Shown: positions 1 through 9,467 of the stretch, one piece after another
How the letters are laid out: every line of letters starts with the position of its first letter
Numbering within the stretch: the first letter of the stretch is position 1
Assembly (NCBI RefSeq): GCF_009727055.1
Contig: NC_052350.1
Span: 1,825,758 to 1,889,757 of the forward strand
Direction of reading: 5' to 3'
Origin: Benincasa hispida
Taxonomy: Eukaryota; Streptophyta; Magnoliopsida; Cucurbitales; Cucurbitaceae
DNA length: 64,000 bases
Notes under the pieces: model-generated
The model's database searches: none
What the model was told of the DNA's origin: nothing
The model's input: the letters and a program-made list of their open reading frames with translations, nothing else
Program-made: the position numbers and the translations under genes

Positions 1-297
1 AACAACTTCTAGTTCTGTCAAGAACTTCTTGAGCCAGACGACTTCCTTAGTAGCTTCGCAAGCCGCTACGTACTCTGCCTTCATAGTGGAGTTGGTGATG
101 CACCCCTGCTTAGTGCTTCACCATACTACAACTCCTCCGTTAAGAGTAAAGACTGACCCTGAAGTGGACTTGCGAGAGTCCCTATCAGTCTGAAATTCAG
201 AATCCGTGTATCTAGTAAGGATCAAATTCTTAGATCCATACACGAGCATGTAGTCTCTCATTCTCCGAAGATACTTGAGGATGTTCTTCACTGCGGT
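1..297 (-). pseudogene. Copia-A1 RNase H fragment
   Basis: The minus-strand translation gives a recognisable copia RNase H: LILT.YTDSEFQTDRDSRKS, then SGSVFTL, then a segment ending in AEYVAACEATKEVVWLKKFL. The usual W-R-S-T reads W-stop-S-T, best explained by CGA to TGA. The usual MEAEY reads MKAEY, so a catalytic-region glutamate is lost. The domain runs off the left window edge. RNase H would degrade the RNA strand during reverse transcription. This copy is inactive. Confidence 0.8.
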
Positions 298-1268
298 CTA
301 GTGACCCTGGGCTAGGTTAGAGTGATACCTACTAACTATACCCACAACGTAGCAGATGTCTGGTTGAGTATAGAGCATCGTATACATAAAACTACCAACG
401 ACAGATGCATATTGGACCCGTCTCATGTCCTCAACCTCTTGAGATGTCTTAGGACACATGTCTTTAGATAAAGTGACTCCATGCCTGAATGGCAGTAGAC
501 CCCTCTTGGAGTCTTGCATCGAATACTTGAGCAACATCTTATCAATGTACGATGCCTGAGACAGTGCTAGCACTTTGTTCTTACGATCCCGAAAGATCTA
601 TATGCCCAGAACAAACTGAGCCTCTCCCAAATCTTTCATTTGGAATTGGGTCACTAGCCAGTTCTTAACTGCAGTCAGTAGACCTACATCATTTCCAATG
701 AGTAGTATATCGTCTACATACAACACTAAGAAAACTACTAAAGTGTTGACGATCTTCTTATAGATACAAGGTTTATCAATGTTATGGTCAAAGCCATACG
801 ACTTGATCGTAGTATCAAACCGTATGTTCCAAGATCGAGACGCTTGTTTTAGCCCATAAATGGACCGATTCAGTTTGCAAACGTTTTACTCTTGACCTTG
901 GGCTATGACTCCCTCGGTTGCACCATGTAAATGGTCTCCTTAAGATTTCCATTCAGAAAGGCTGTCTTGATGTCCATTTTCTAGATCTCATAATTATAAT
1001 AAACTGCAATGGACAGGAGGATGCAAATCGACTTTAACATGGCAATAGGTGATAAAGTCTCCTCATAGTCGACTTCCTCTACCTAGGTATAACCCTTTGC
1101 CACAAGTCGAGTCTTGAAGGTTTGCACCTTCCCATCAGCACCCCGTTTGTGCTTGTAGATCCATTTACAACCTATAGGTCTTACCCCATCAGGCTAATCT
1201 ACAAGATCCCATACTGAATTGAAGTACATCGACTTCATCTCTAGATCCATGGCCTTGACCTATTCATC
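298..1268 (-). pseudogene. Copia-A1 reverse transcriptase relic
   Basis: The catalytic YVDD box is seen on the minus strand at 709-720, within a stretch reading LVVFLVLYVDDILLIGN-like residues. Downstream at 298-573 is the connection segment with LLPFRHGVTLSKDMCPKTSQ and GSFMYTMLYTQPDICYVVGI. A stop replaces Trp in the usual GHWTA motif (TGG to TAG), and further stops and frame changes occur between 574 and 1200. The N-terminal part (the GCKWIYKHK-like segment around 1140-1190) is followed by a gap of unknown bases. RT copies the element RNA into DNA in the virus-like particle. This copy is inactive. Confidence 0.85.
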
Positions 1269-1496
1269 NNNNNNNNNNNNNNNNNNNNNNNNNNNNNNNN
1301 NNNNNNNNNNNNNNNNNNNNNNNNNNNNNNNNNNNNNNNNNNNNNNNNNNNNNNNNNNNNNNNNNNNNNNNNNNNNNNNNNNNNNNNNNNNNNNNNNNNN
1401 NNNNNNNNNNNNNNNNNNNNNNNNNNNNNNNNNNNNNNNNNNNNNNNNNNNNNNNNNNNNNNNNNNNNNNNNNNNNNNNNNNNNNNNNNNNNNNNN
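1269..1496. other. Assembly gap (228 N)
   Basis: This is a run of unknown bases inside the copia pol region, between RT on its left and the integrase C-terminal linker on its right. Two apparent ORFs across it are made only of unknown residues and are not genes. Confidence 0.99.
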
Positions 1497-2470
1497 CCTC
1501 AACTCTTGAAGTGGAACCGACCTACTAGATCAACTACCATCAACAACTCTTACCGATGAAGCAGGATCTTCAACAACTCTTGTTGAAGTTTCATTAGTTT
1601 CATTGGAAAGCTCACACAACATGACTTTATTATGTGGATTGTGCTCCCTTATATGATCCTCCTCTAGGAAAGTAGCGTTTGTGGAAACAAACACCCTATT
1701 TTCCAACAGATCATAAAAACAACTCCCTCGTGTACTTGGGGTAGCCTACAAAGAGGCATAACCTCGACGTGGTTCCAATTTCTAGGGATTCGCCTCAAGC
1801 ACATGTGCCGGGAAACCTCAAATACGGAAGTGACATAAACTAGCTTTACGCCCGTTCCACAACTCTAGAGGTGTTCTCGCAACACTCTTGCAAGGAACAT
1901 AGTTGAGTATGTAAATTGCAGTCTTTACTGCGAAACCCCAAAATGAGTCCGGTAAGGAAGCGTAACTCATCATCGAACGAACCATGTCCAACAAGGTTCT
2001 ATTTCTCCTCTCCATTAGACCATTCTGTTAAGGTGTACCCGACGCTGAGAGTTGGGAAATGATTCAATGTTCTATCAAATAGTCCTAGAATTCCGAGTCC
2101 AAAAACTCTCCACCTCGATCCGATCGAAGTGTTTTAATCCGTCTATCCAATGCGTTTTCAACTTTATCCTTGAACTCTTTGAGCTTTTCAAAGGATTCAG
2201 ACTTCTGTTACATCAGATAAACATACCCATACCTAGAGTAATCATCAGTAAAACTGATAAAATCCTCATAGCCACCTCGGGCTTGCACATTCATAAGACC
2301 ACAAAGGTCAAAATGTACTAACTCAAGAGGCTTTTTGTCTCGATAACCTTTTCTAGTAAAAGGTCTTTTTAGTCATCTTGCCCTCAAGGTAAGACTCGCA
2401 CACTGGTAAAGAATTTTCTTCTAACTCACTTAGAAGGCCATTCTTCACCAATCTCTCAATTCTATTGAGA
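1497..2470 (-). pseudogene. Copia-A1 integrase relic
   Basis: The minus strand shows the copia integrase core C-terminal part, MERRNRTLLDMVRSMMSYA and then WGFAVKTAIYILN (1818-2015), followed by the GRKASLCHFRI linker and the LFVGYPK-like segment around 1730. Upstream (2050-2340) the core with the KSFEKFKEYK-like stretch and the DRGGEF-like second acidic residue can be followed in shifted frames. Integrase inserts the cDNA into the genome. Several frameshifts and stops make this copy dead. The region 1497-1700 is the low-conservation linker to RT. Confidence 0.8.
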
Positions 2471-2520
2471 TTGATGTGCCCTAATCAAAGGTGCCAAAGT
2501 TGGGCATCTTTTGGAGAAAT

Positions 2521-2980
2521 TCATTGACGTTTTGATTGAGTTACGACAGATTTAAACAACTCTATGTTATGGAGGGAACTTAAGGCTAACGGTCTTAGCA
2601 CATACATGTTACTTTCCAGATAAGTTGTACAAATATTAACATCATCTTTATGAATAAGCACTTTATCCACATTAAAAGAAAGTTTATATTTATATTGCAA
2701 TAGGCACTTTACAGAAATAAGGTTCCTTTTAAGTTCAAGAACAACATATACATCGTTTAAAACTAGAAATCTATTATGTAAAGATAACTGGATGCCTCCC
2801 ACTGCCACAGCTGAGACGACGTGCCCTGTGCCTACTCGTATCATCATCTCACCAACCTCCAACTATCCTCAGGATCTAATCCCTTGAAAAGAAGAACAAA
2901 GGTGATTAGTGGCACGAATCAATTATCTAGGAAGAATCATCATTCTCCACTAAACATGTTTCTAGTACAAGTAAATTATA
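2521..2980 (-). pseudogene. Copia-A1 protease / pre-integrase region (first copy)
   Basis: Residues 2521-2862 read as the region after the retropepsin active site (EVGEMMIRVGTGHVVSAVAV, then LELKRNLISVKCLLQ), ending before the GAG-pre-integrase segment. Just upstream, at about 2905-2930, the expected active site D-S-G-A-T-N-H is present at DNA level. However, two bases are missing after GATTCG, so the frame breaks inside the catalytic motif, and a stop precedes it (usual Trp position). A second, divergent copy of the same region lies at 3290-3580 beyond the adapter, so one of the two does not belong here. Confidence 0.75.
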
Positions 2981-3251
2981 TTTACCTTTATCTGCCTTAG
3001 CCTTAGCCTTGACGACCTTTCTTTCCTTCAGCTAGTGAAGACAATTCCTCTTCCAGTGTCCGTTCTGATTGTAGTGGAAACATTTTCCCTTTTCAACCGG
3101 CAGCGGACGCCTTCTTGGGGTGACAGGTGGCGGGTTAGCAGGCGCTTTCCCTTTGCCCTTACCATCCTTTTTCTTCTTCCCTTTTGCAGAGTTAGAAGTA
3201 GAAGGTGCAAACTTCGTTCCAGAAGTCGAACCTTGATGGAACGTCCTAGAG
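2981..3251 (-). pseudogene. Copia-A1 gag C-terminus with degenerate zinc knuckle (first copy)
   Basis: The minus strand gives the basic tail of gag (KGKKKKDGKGKGKAP) and a nucleocapsid knuckle KCFHYNQNGHWKRNC, in which the second Cys of the C-x2-C-x4-H-x4-C motif is Tyr. It binds genomic RNA in functional elements. The right end stops abruptly at 3251, where a synthetic adapter begins. The translation running into the adapter (the CIRDS residues) is not biological. Confidence 0.8.
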
Positions 3252-3289
3252 CTGTCTCTTATACACATCTAGATGTGTATAAGAGACAG
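3252..3289. other. Tn5/Nextera mate-pair junction adapter left in the assembly
   Basis: This is a perfect 38-bp palindrome. The right half, 3271-3289, is AGATGTGTATAAGAGACAG (the 19-bp Tn5 mosaic end) and the left half is its exact reverse complement. This head-to-head arrangement is the known circularisation junction of Nextera mate-pair libraries. It joins two different copies of the same copia gag-protease region, so the flanks need not be adjacent in the genome. Confidence 0.97.
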
Positions 3290-3580
3290 ACCTTCAATCA
3301 AGCACTTTACAAAAATTAAGTTCCGCTTTAACTCAAGAACAACATATACATCGTTTAAAACTAGAAACCTATTCTATAAAGATAACTGGATGCTTCCTAC
3401 TGCCACAGCTGAGACGACGTGTCTGGTGCCTACTCGCATCGTCATCTCACCAGCCTCTAGTTGTTGGCAGGATCTAATCCTGAAAAAAAGAACAAACGTG
3501 ATTAGTGGCACCAAAATTAATTATCTAGGCAGAATCGTCATTCTCCACTAAACATGTTTCTAGTACAAGTAAATCATATT
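3290..3580 (-). pseudogene. Copia-A family protease region (second copy)
   Basis: This is a near-duplicate of 2690-2980 on the same strand with scattered substitutions and small indels. The active-site motif reads I-N-F-G-A-T-N-H, so the catalytic Asp is Asn and the Ser is Phe, and the Trp before it is a stop. It directly follows the adapter, and its differences from the first copy show that it comes from another family member or another allele. Confidence 0.75.
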
Positions 3581-4186
3581 TACCTTTATCTGTCTTGGCG
3601 GTCTTCCTTTCCTTCAGCCAGCGAGGAAAATTCCTCTTCCAATGTCCATCCTGGTTGCAGTGGAAACATTTTCCCTTTTCAACCGATGGCAGATGCCTTC
3701 TTGGGGCGACAGGTGGTGTGTTAGCAGGCGCTTTCCCTTTGCCCTTATCACCCTTCTTCTTCTTCCCCTTTGTAGAGTTAGAAGTAGAAGGTGCAAACTT
3801 CGTTCCAGAAGTCGAACCTTGATTTTAGAGTTGAATATGTATTTAAGAGCCTCGTGGTTGAGTTGTTCAGGCGATTGTTCAAACATCCCCCACAGGGACT
3901 CCATGATTTCACGCGCTGAGACCATGGGCTCATACTTATTTTCCAACACGTCATTAAGACTTGCCAAGATATAGGCTCGGGCCTTCTCATTTGCCTGTGT
4001 CCATTGCTTATATGCCTCCCGAACATTTCGAGCGGCATTGGAACCTGAAATAGGAGGACAGACCTTCATAAGAGCATACATGAGATCCTTGATGATTAGA
4101 ATAGTGCTGACCATGTGTTTCCATGTTGAAAAATTGTCGACAGTAAGTTTCTCGGCACTAAGCAAAGATAACGTGGCTGTAGCCAT
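3581..4186 (-). pseudogene. Copia-A gag (capsid and nucleocapsid), broken
   Basis: The start codon is at 4186-4184 and the protein begins MATATLSLLSAEKL. The capsid domain (DUF4219/UBN2-type) continues with STWKHMVSTILIIKDL, ARAYILASLNDVLENKYEPM and HEALKYIF. At about 3825 it changes frame, skipping the capsid C-terminus, and enters the basic tail. The zinc knuckle KCFHCNQDGHWKRNF has lost its last Cys (Phe). Gag would form the cytoplasmic virus-like particle. I chose this ATG because the conserved MAT/MST..LL.SEKL start matches the gag proteins of Copia-E and Copia-C in this window. Confidence 0.8.
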
Positions 4187-4917
4187 TTTAAAAACTTGTT
4201 GCTGAAAAACGAACAAAATTTTATAAGATTTTTCTAAACCACAATTTAAACAATTAATTTTAGCAAAACAGTTACCAAGTACCCTAAGTAAAAGACTTCT
4301 ATTTTGCAATGATGCACTAGAGAGGTAGGACAAACGTCACCGGTGGGGTGATCAGATGCCCCTTCACTGGGATGAGACATTCTCAACCATCAGGCAGAAC
4401 CAACTCTTGGAATTGAACCTAATAGCCACCATTTATTTGGTCTAGAACTATTAACCCTTAACAGCTCTGCGTAAGTGGACCCCTCACTTTCAGTGCTAGA
4501 GTCCCGCCCTAATGAGCCCATCGTATGGAAGAAATAGATTAGGACAAGAGATTAAGTAACCTTATCCTCTTACAGGAGATCAAATAAAGAAACACGCAAA
4601 ACTACCATTGCATAGGGGGACATTCCCAGGGTGCCTCGAGGCGATGCGCAAAAACTTTATTCAATCCAACGAGGGAGACCGTGGGATATGCTGTCANCGA
4701 TGCGCAAAAACTTTATTCAATCCAACGAGGGAGACCGTGGGATATGCTGTCACACTTCCCACTCCCACTTACTATGAACACTCTCTCCATCCACCTTAAT
4801 ATTGACCTACCCAAACATCATCCTTTAGGGGGACACTCCCAGGGTGCCACGAGGCCGAGGTTAGATGTCACGATGTGGACTATATGGGAGAAACATGAAA
4901 GGTTTAAATGAAGCATC
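4187..4917 (-). other. Copia-A1 5' leader (left part)
   Basis: This is untranslated leader upstream of gag, without conserved coding. It contains CCCACTCCCACTTACTATGAACA and nearby segments shared with the A2 leader at 40030-40118 and 41800-41890, and with the reversed C1 leader at 19680-19740. It holds the single-N duplication at 4642-4752. It ends exactly at the Copia-E insertion, with GCATC at 4913-4917. Confidence 0.7.
4642..4752. repeat. Exact 55-bp direct repeat around a single N
   Basis: Positions 4642-4696 and 4698-4752 are identical and separated only by one unknown base at 4697. This is the mark of two contigs joined without merging their overlap. It is not a biological tandem duplication. 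The A2 leader at 40020 gives no support for a second copy. Confidence 0.9.
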
Positions 4918-5963
4918 TGTTGGGAATGTCCTAGAACTCGCAGTTCGTGTTAAACATTCTATCTTATCAATAATAATGACATGTTGATTTTGCATCTTAT
5001 TATGAAAATCCAATAAACATATCCTTCGCTATAGTCTAAATGTTGTAACTTTATGTAGTGACATAAGCAGGATCAAGTTGACAGTATATAGCCTAAATGG
5101 TCTAATAAGTATACGGAGGAAATTGGGTATCTCATCCTAGTAACACTATTGGATGCGGCCCACTCTGTAGTTGTTACAAGAAGTTGTAAGGTGCTATAAA
5201 CGATGTGATCCCAAATCATTCATGTTGAGACATGAGAGTGGGGGCATCCTATGCAATGAGTTTACATATAGACCGGACCATGAAAATAGTCACTTTTCTT
5301 TATAACGACCGTTTACTGTTAAAACTGACTATTTCATTTATTATATAACCTAGGTTAACTCGATCTTAATCCTAAGCTAGCTATGGACTCTTATTTGTTC
5401 GAAATTATCCTTTGATCTACAAACGGTGAGAGTAGTCCAACAACACTGTACAATAAGCTTACTATTTTGGGGATAAGACCAGATGAATAACTGGGAACAT
5501 AGCCTTGCAAGATGAAATTCACTCATACCCTATTTAGGGTTAGCAGATAGGTTGTTATCTTAAGTACTGTCTCCAGGTCTTGAACAACTGGGCTCCCACC
5601 TTCTCATGATAGAGAAAGGATTTGATTCATACAGAATTTCGAGAGAAATTTTTCTGAAGAAGAAGCTGTCTTCTTCAGTCAGGCTGCTGTGAGTTTCTCT
5701 GGTTTCTTCACATCTTCAAGATGTTCTTGAGTCCCACAACTCTGCCTAAATCTCCAAAGCATAGTAGGGAAGGCTTTGAGGTGGTTCACGTTGATAACAA
5801 GTGAAGACAGCAGCTGAATAAGCGTTTTCTTGGAGAGTTCATCAAAGGTATGTTTAGAAAACCCACTTTTTGCGAAGAACATACCTTAATTTTTGCTAAA
5901 ATTAGTGAATTAGAAAGCTTATGGATCCTTGATACTTTCGCTGCATATTGTTTTACTCTTTCA
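4918..5963 (+). repeat. 5' LTR of Copia-E (internally deleted)
   Basis: It begins TGTTGGGAATGTCCTAGAAC and ends CTTTCA, two bases before the PBS. It aligns with the 3' LTR over both ends, but about 0.7 kb present in the 3' copy (roughly 27040-27735) is missing here around 5630-5640. An LTR would carry promoter and polyadenylation signals. This one has lost part of that region. Confidence 0.9.
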
Positions 5964-5965
5964 AT

Positions 5966-5977
5966 TGGTATCAGAGC
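5966..5977 (+). promoter_or_regulatory. Primer binding site of Copia-E
   Basis: TGGTATCAGAGC, two bases after the LTR end, is complementary to the 3' end of plant initiator tRNA-Met. This is the usual minus-strand primer of Ty1/copia elements. Confidence 0.93.
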
Positions 5978-6254
5978 ATCTTTTAAGCTTTCAATTCGGT
6001 CTAATTTTGGCAAGGTGGGTGTTTTTCATGAGATATATGAAATTGATGCACTGCTATGGTTTTCTCTGTTTTGGTATTTTAATTCTCTTTAATTTCTCAA
6101 TTAAATTTTTAATTGGCTCTTGTTTGATGAGCATTTATATGTTAACAAGAGTCTGTAATTTATTTGGAGTCATTAGAGTTGAAATTAAGATGTAATTGAA
6201 GAAACAAGCGAAGGAGGTCGAGCTACTGTTCGAGATTTTTCAGCTTCTGCTTAA

Positions 6255-6835
6255 ATCTGTTGTTGCGGTCTAGTTGCTAAACGATCATTTAGCTCTGGTC
6301 GTTACACGATGAGAAGAAAAGCTAAACGATCGTTTAGTAATATGCGCTGATTGTTGTGATGTTGAACGCTAAACGATCGTGAACCTGCGGGAGCTAAGCG
6401 ATGCGTTCATTTGTTATACGATAGCATTACGCGATCGTTTAGTTTTTTTCGTGGGAACTAAACGATTTATTGATTTCACTAAATGATGGTACTATACGAT
6501 CGTTCAACAATGATGCACGCTAAACGATGCGATAAAATGCTACGCGATAGCACTGAGCGTTCGTTTGGTCGTGGAGCTAAGTAATCGTGTAGATAAATGC
6601 TATGCGACGCGATGATGTTCTATACGATGGAGCTATGCAATCGTTTAGCTGCGGGCAGATACTAAATGACGACTTGAATGCGTTGGGCGATGGTGTTATG
6701 CAATTGTTTAGTACTATGCGATAGAGCTAAGCGATTGCATTGCGATAGAACTAAATGATCGTCTAGTCCTATGCAATAGAGCTAAACGATCGTTCAGGTT
6801 TTAGGAAACACTATGCGATCGTGTACTTCCTCACA
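6255..6835. repeat. Irregular array of CTAAACGATCGTTTAG-like palindromes (array 1)
   Basis: About 580 bases are filled with variants of (C/A)TA(A/T)(A/G)CGAT(C/A)G(T)TTAG at irregular 15-45 bp spacing, such as CTAAACGATCGTTTAG, GCTAAACGATCGTGAAC, GCGATCGTTTAG and ACTATACGATCGTTCA. The exact hexamer CGATCG occurs six times. Less exact copies read CGATAGAGCTAAGCGAT. Spacing and copies are too irregular for a classical satellite. Related arrays occur at 42840, 45120, 48357 and 51350. Confidence 0.85.
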
Positions 6836-8092
6836 ACCGCAAGCGATGACATTAGAAGATTACATCCAGGTGTTACAATTTCGGCCTTAGCAGCATATTA
6901 AGGTTAGACCTAGAGCAACCGGTTCGACAGGTTTACTTAAGGTTCAAACCGGTTCAGCCTCAAATGGTTGTGGTTGGTCCATTTCAGGCTTTGTTGGTCC
7001 GATTCAGACTCGTCCAACCCGATTCTAGTTGTTTTGGGTTCGGTTTGGAGTGGTTCGAGTGGTTCAAAGACAGTTTTGAAGATGTTTATAATAGTTAACT
7101 GTCTGTTTGCTTTATGCCAAAACAAAAACCATAACAGTTAGTATTTAATTGTTTATGCATGAGATGTATGTGATAATTAAATAAATTCATGTATATGCAT
7201 ACAATATGCCATGTAGATTTAAAACCCCACCGTAGAAAGTATGTTACATGCATTGACAGTATGTTATAATTGTTATAATAATTGTTATAATATATTGCAT
7301 GTTAGGGTTATGTTTAATATAATAGTTATATTAGATACCTTTGTTGAATGTTGTGGATGTTTAAGCATGTCTAAATTTTGTAAGTTGTTATAAAATTGGT
7401 TAGACGTTTAAAATCCATAACAAAGAACAGCTGCATGCTCACTTAGGTTAACAACTAATTTTAATCGTTAAAATAGATTGTTGCCTTATAAAATACAAAC
7501 TCATATCGGTTCATAAACCTGTCTAAGGCTGGGGGTACTTAAGTTGACGGTTTATGGAACACCTCCTACTTGGGGATTATGACCGAACAATTGAGAGTTG
7601 TTAACTAATTTTATGAGCTTGCATGAGTGATGTGAGGTAATAAAATGGTTTATCACATAGACATTGTTGGTTAAATTCAATTATAAGAGTTATATTTGAA
7701 TAAACCACTTAGACTTAGGTTGTATGAAATTAGCCGTCATGCCTAAGTAAATTACCCAAACATTTAGAACATTTCATTGGGAGATTAACAATATATTTGA
7801 TATATTGTTATTAGCTCTCTTGTCCTCAAGAGCTCACACCGTGAGATCCATGCTCGACTTCTTGTCGATTTTACCTCGACTGCTGCATACGGAAAGTGTT
7901 TGCATAGGTCAATAACAAGGTGAATGAGGGAAGTGGTTCATAGTAAGTGGGTGAAGGAAATGTGTCAACATTGTCCTACGGTCTCTTCCATTAGTTTGAG
8001 CCGTGAGATTTCTATGTTGCGCCTGCTGTCGATTTTATGCAGCACTAGCTAGTCGTTAACCCCGACGATCCCTATGGAGGGTTGTAACATAG

Positions 8093-8190
8093 GATTCAGA
8101 ATAACCTATGCTTCAGTAAAATGAATAGGGTCTTATAGTTCGATTCAGAACAACCTATGCTTCAGTAAAATGAATAGGGTCTTATAGTTC
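8093..8190 (+). repeat. 49-bp tandem duplication in the Copia-E leader
   Basis: The unit GATTCAGAAYAACCTATGCT.. occurs twice back to back (8093-8141 and 8142-8190), with one or two differences. There is no N between the copies, so this may be genuine, although an assembly origin is possible. Confidence 0.85.
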
Positions 8191-8531
8191 TGTCTTGGAT
8201 ATTGTCTTCTCTCTCGGAGGCATATTCATACCGTCCTATAAGATCTGAAAATGGCGGGTCACACTTACAAGAATTACTAAGTGTTAGTAAAGATCTTGAC
8301 CGAAAACGATAACCAAAAGAACTATTGGGATATGAGCTATTCTAGATAATAGTATTTGGTCAAGAACTGTCTTGCTTTTGTGAAGGAATTCTTGACTGCC
8401 CCAGGGTAGCACTTGTTCTAAATCACTTAAGTATCATTGCAAATAAATAAAGATTTATTGAGTACTTTATTAGTTTTGCTAAAATGGATTTAGATGCATA
8501 TTTAATAGAATTTGTTTAAAATGTTTCAGCA

Positions 8532-9467
8532 ATGTCGACCTCGATTATACAACTGCTTGCTTCTGATAAATTTAACAGAGAGGGTTACTCCAATTGGAAA
8601 TCAAATATCAATACAATATTAGTAGTAGATGACTTGAGGTTTGTGTTAACGGAGGAGTGTCCTTCAGTTCCCAGTTCAACGGCGACCCGAAATGTTTGGG
8701 ATGTTTATGATAGGAGGGTAAGGGTGAACGAAAAAGCCCGGGCCTATAGCTTGGCGAGTATATCTGATGTACTCAACAAGAAACATGAGGTCATGCCCAT
8801 AGCTCGTGAGATCATGACATCATTACAGGAGATGTTCGGGCAACCGTCATCGTCTGTTAGACATGAAGCCAATAAATATGTGTATGTGACACGTATGAAG
8901 AATGGGACCAACATGAGAGAACATGTTCTTGACATGATGGTCCATTTTAACATCGCAGAGGATCACGGGGCTATGATAGACGAAACAAGTCAAGTGAACA
9001 TGATACTGGAATCTCTTCCTAAGAGCTATCTGCCGTTTAGGACAAATGCTGTCATGAACAAAATCACTTATAACTTAATGACGTTGTTGAATGAATAATA
9101 AACTTATCAATCGATGATGAAACTCAAGGAAAAGGAAATAAATGTTATTTCTAAACCAAAAAAGTTTTACAAAGGGTGTACGTCTGGTACGAAACCCGTT
9201 GATGATAAGAAAGCTGGTCCTTCTTCTTCTTCTAAAGATAAAACCGTACAGATGATAAAGAAAGGAAAAGGGAAAAAGAAAACCACTGTGAAGAAAAACA
9301 AAAACAAAACTCCCAAGGGAAAATGTTTTCATTGTGGAAAGGTTGGGCATTGGAAGCGTAATTGCCCAAAATATCCGGCTGAAAAGAAAGCAGAAAAGAA
9401 TAAACAAGGTAAATATGATTTACTAGTTGTTGAAACATATATAGTGGAAAATTCTCACCTTATCTAG
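8532..9467 (+). pseudogene. Copia-E gag
   Basis: The frame starts MSTSIIQLLASDKFNREGYS. The capsid part runs to residue 188 (LMTLLNE), where two consecutive TAA codons (9096-9101) interrupt it. The same frame resumes at once (TYQSMMKLKEKE), so only two codons are affected. The nucleocapsid knuckle CFHCGKVGHWKRNC (C-x2-C-x4-H-x4-C) is intact, the best preserved of the copia gags here. A TAG ends it at 9465-9467, where Trp precedes the protease. Gag assembles the virus-like particle and binds the RNA. The frame continuity shows one former gag-pol ORF. Confidence 0.88.

Larger units (their letters stand above)
5978..8531 (+). other. Copia-E 5' untranslated leader
   Basis: There are 2.55 kb between the PBS and the gag start with no credible coding. 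The first 200 bases and the part from about 6900 onward resemble the reversed Copia-C1 leader (19198-21100). Between them is the ACGATCG array (6255-6835), which C1 lacks. The stretch 6900-7100 is GGTT/GGTTC-rich. A 49-bp tandem duplication lies at 8093-8190. Long leaders in retrotransposons often hold packaging and translation signals. None can be pinned down here. Confidence 0.75.

Noticed and set aside
1219..1509. ORFs across the N run near 1.3 kb
   Set aside because: They consist of unknown residues. The flanks belong to copia pol on the minus strand.
3252..3289. Recent bacterial Tn5 insertion or a natural palindrome
   Set aside because: Only the 19-bp ends occur, head to head, without any transposon body or 9-bp duplication. 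The form equals a known library junction.
3032..3551. Possible duplicated gag-protease cassette as a biological tandem duplication
   Set aside because: The two copies meet exactly at a synthetic 38-bp adapter and carry different mutations, so a misjoin is the simpler reading.
6255..6835. CRISPR-like or satellite interpretation of the ACGATCG array
   Set aside because: Unit length and spacing vary from about 15 to 45 bases, copies are degenerate, and there are no unique equal-length spacers. The context is a plant retrotransposon leader.
9114..9467. Separate small zinc-knuckle protein gene
   Set aside because: It is in the same frame as the upstream capsid ORF and is separated from it only by two stop codons. 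It is the gag C-terminus.
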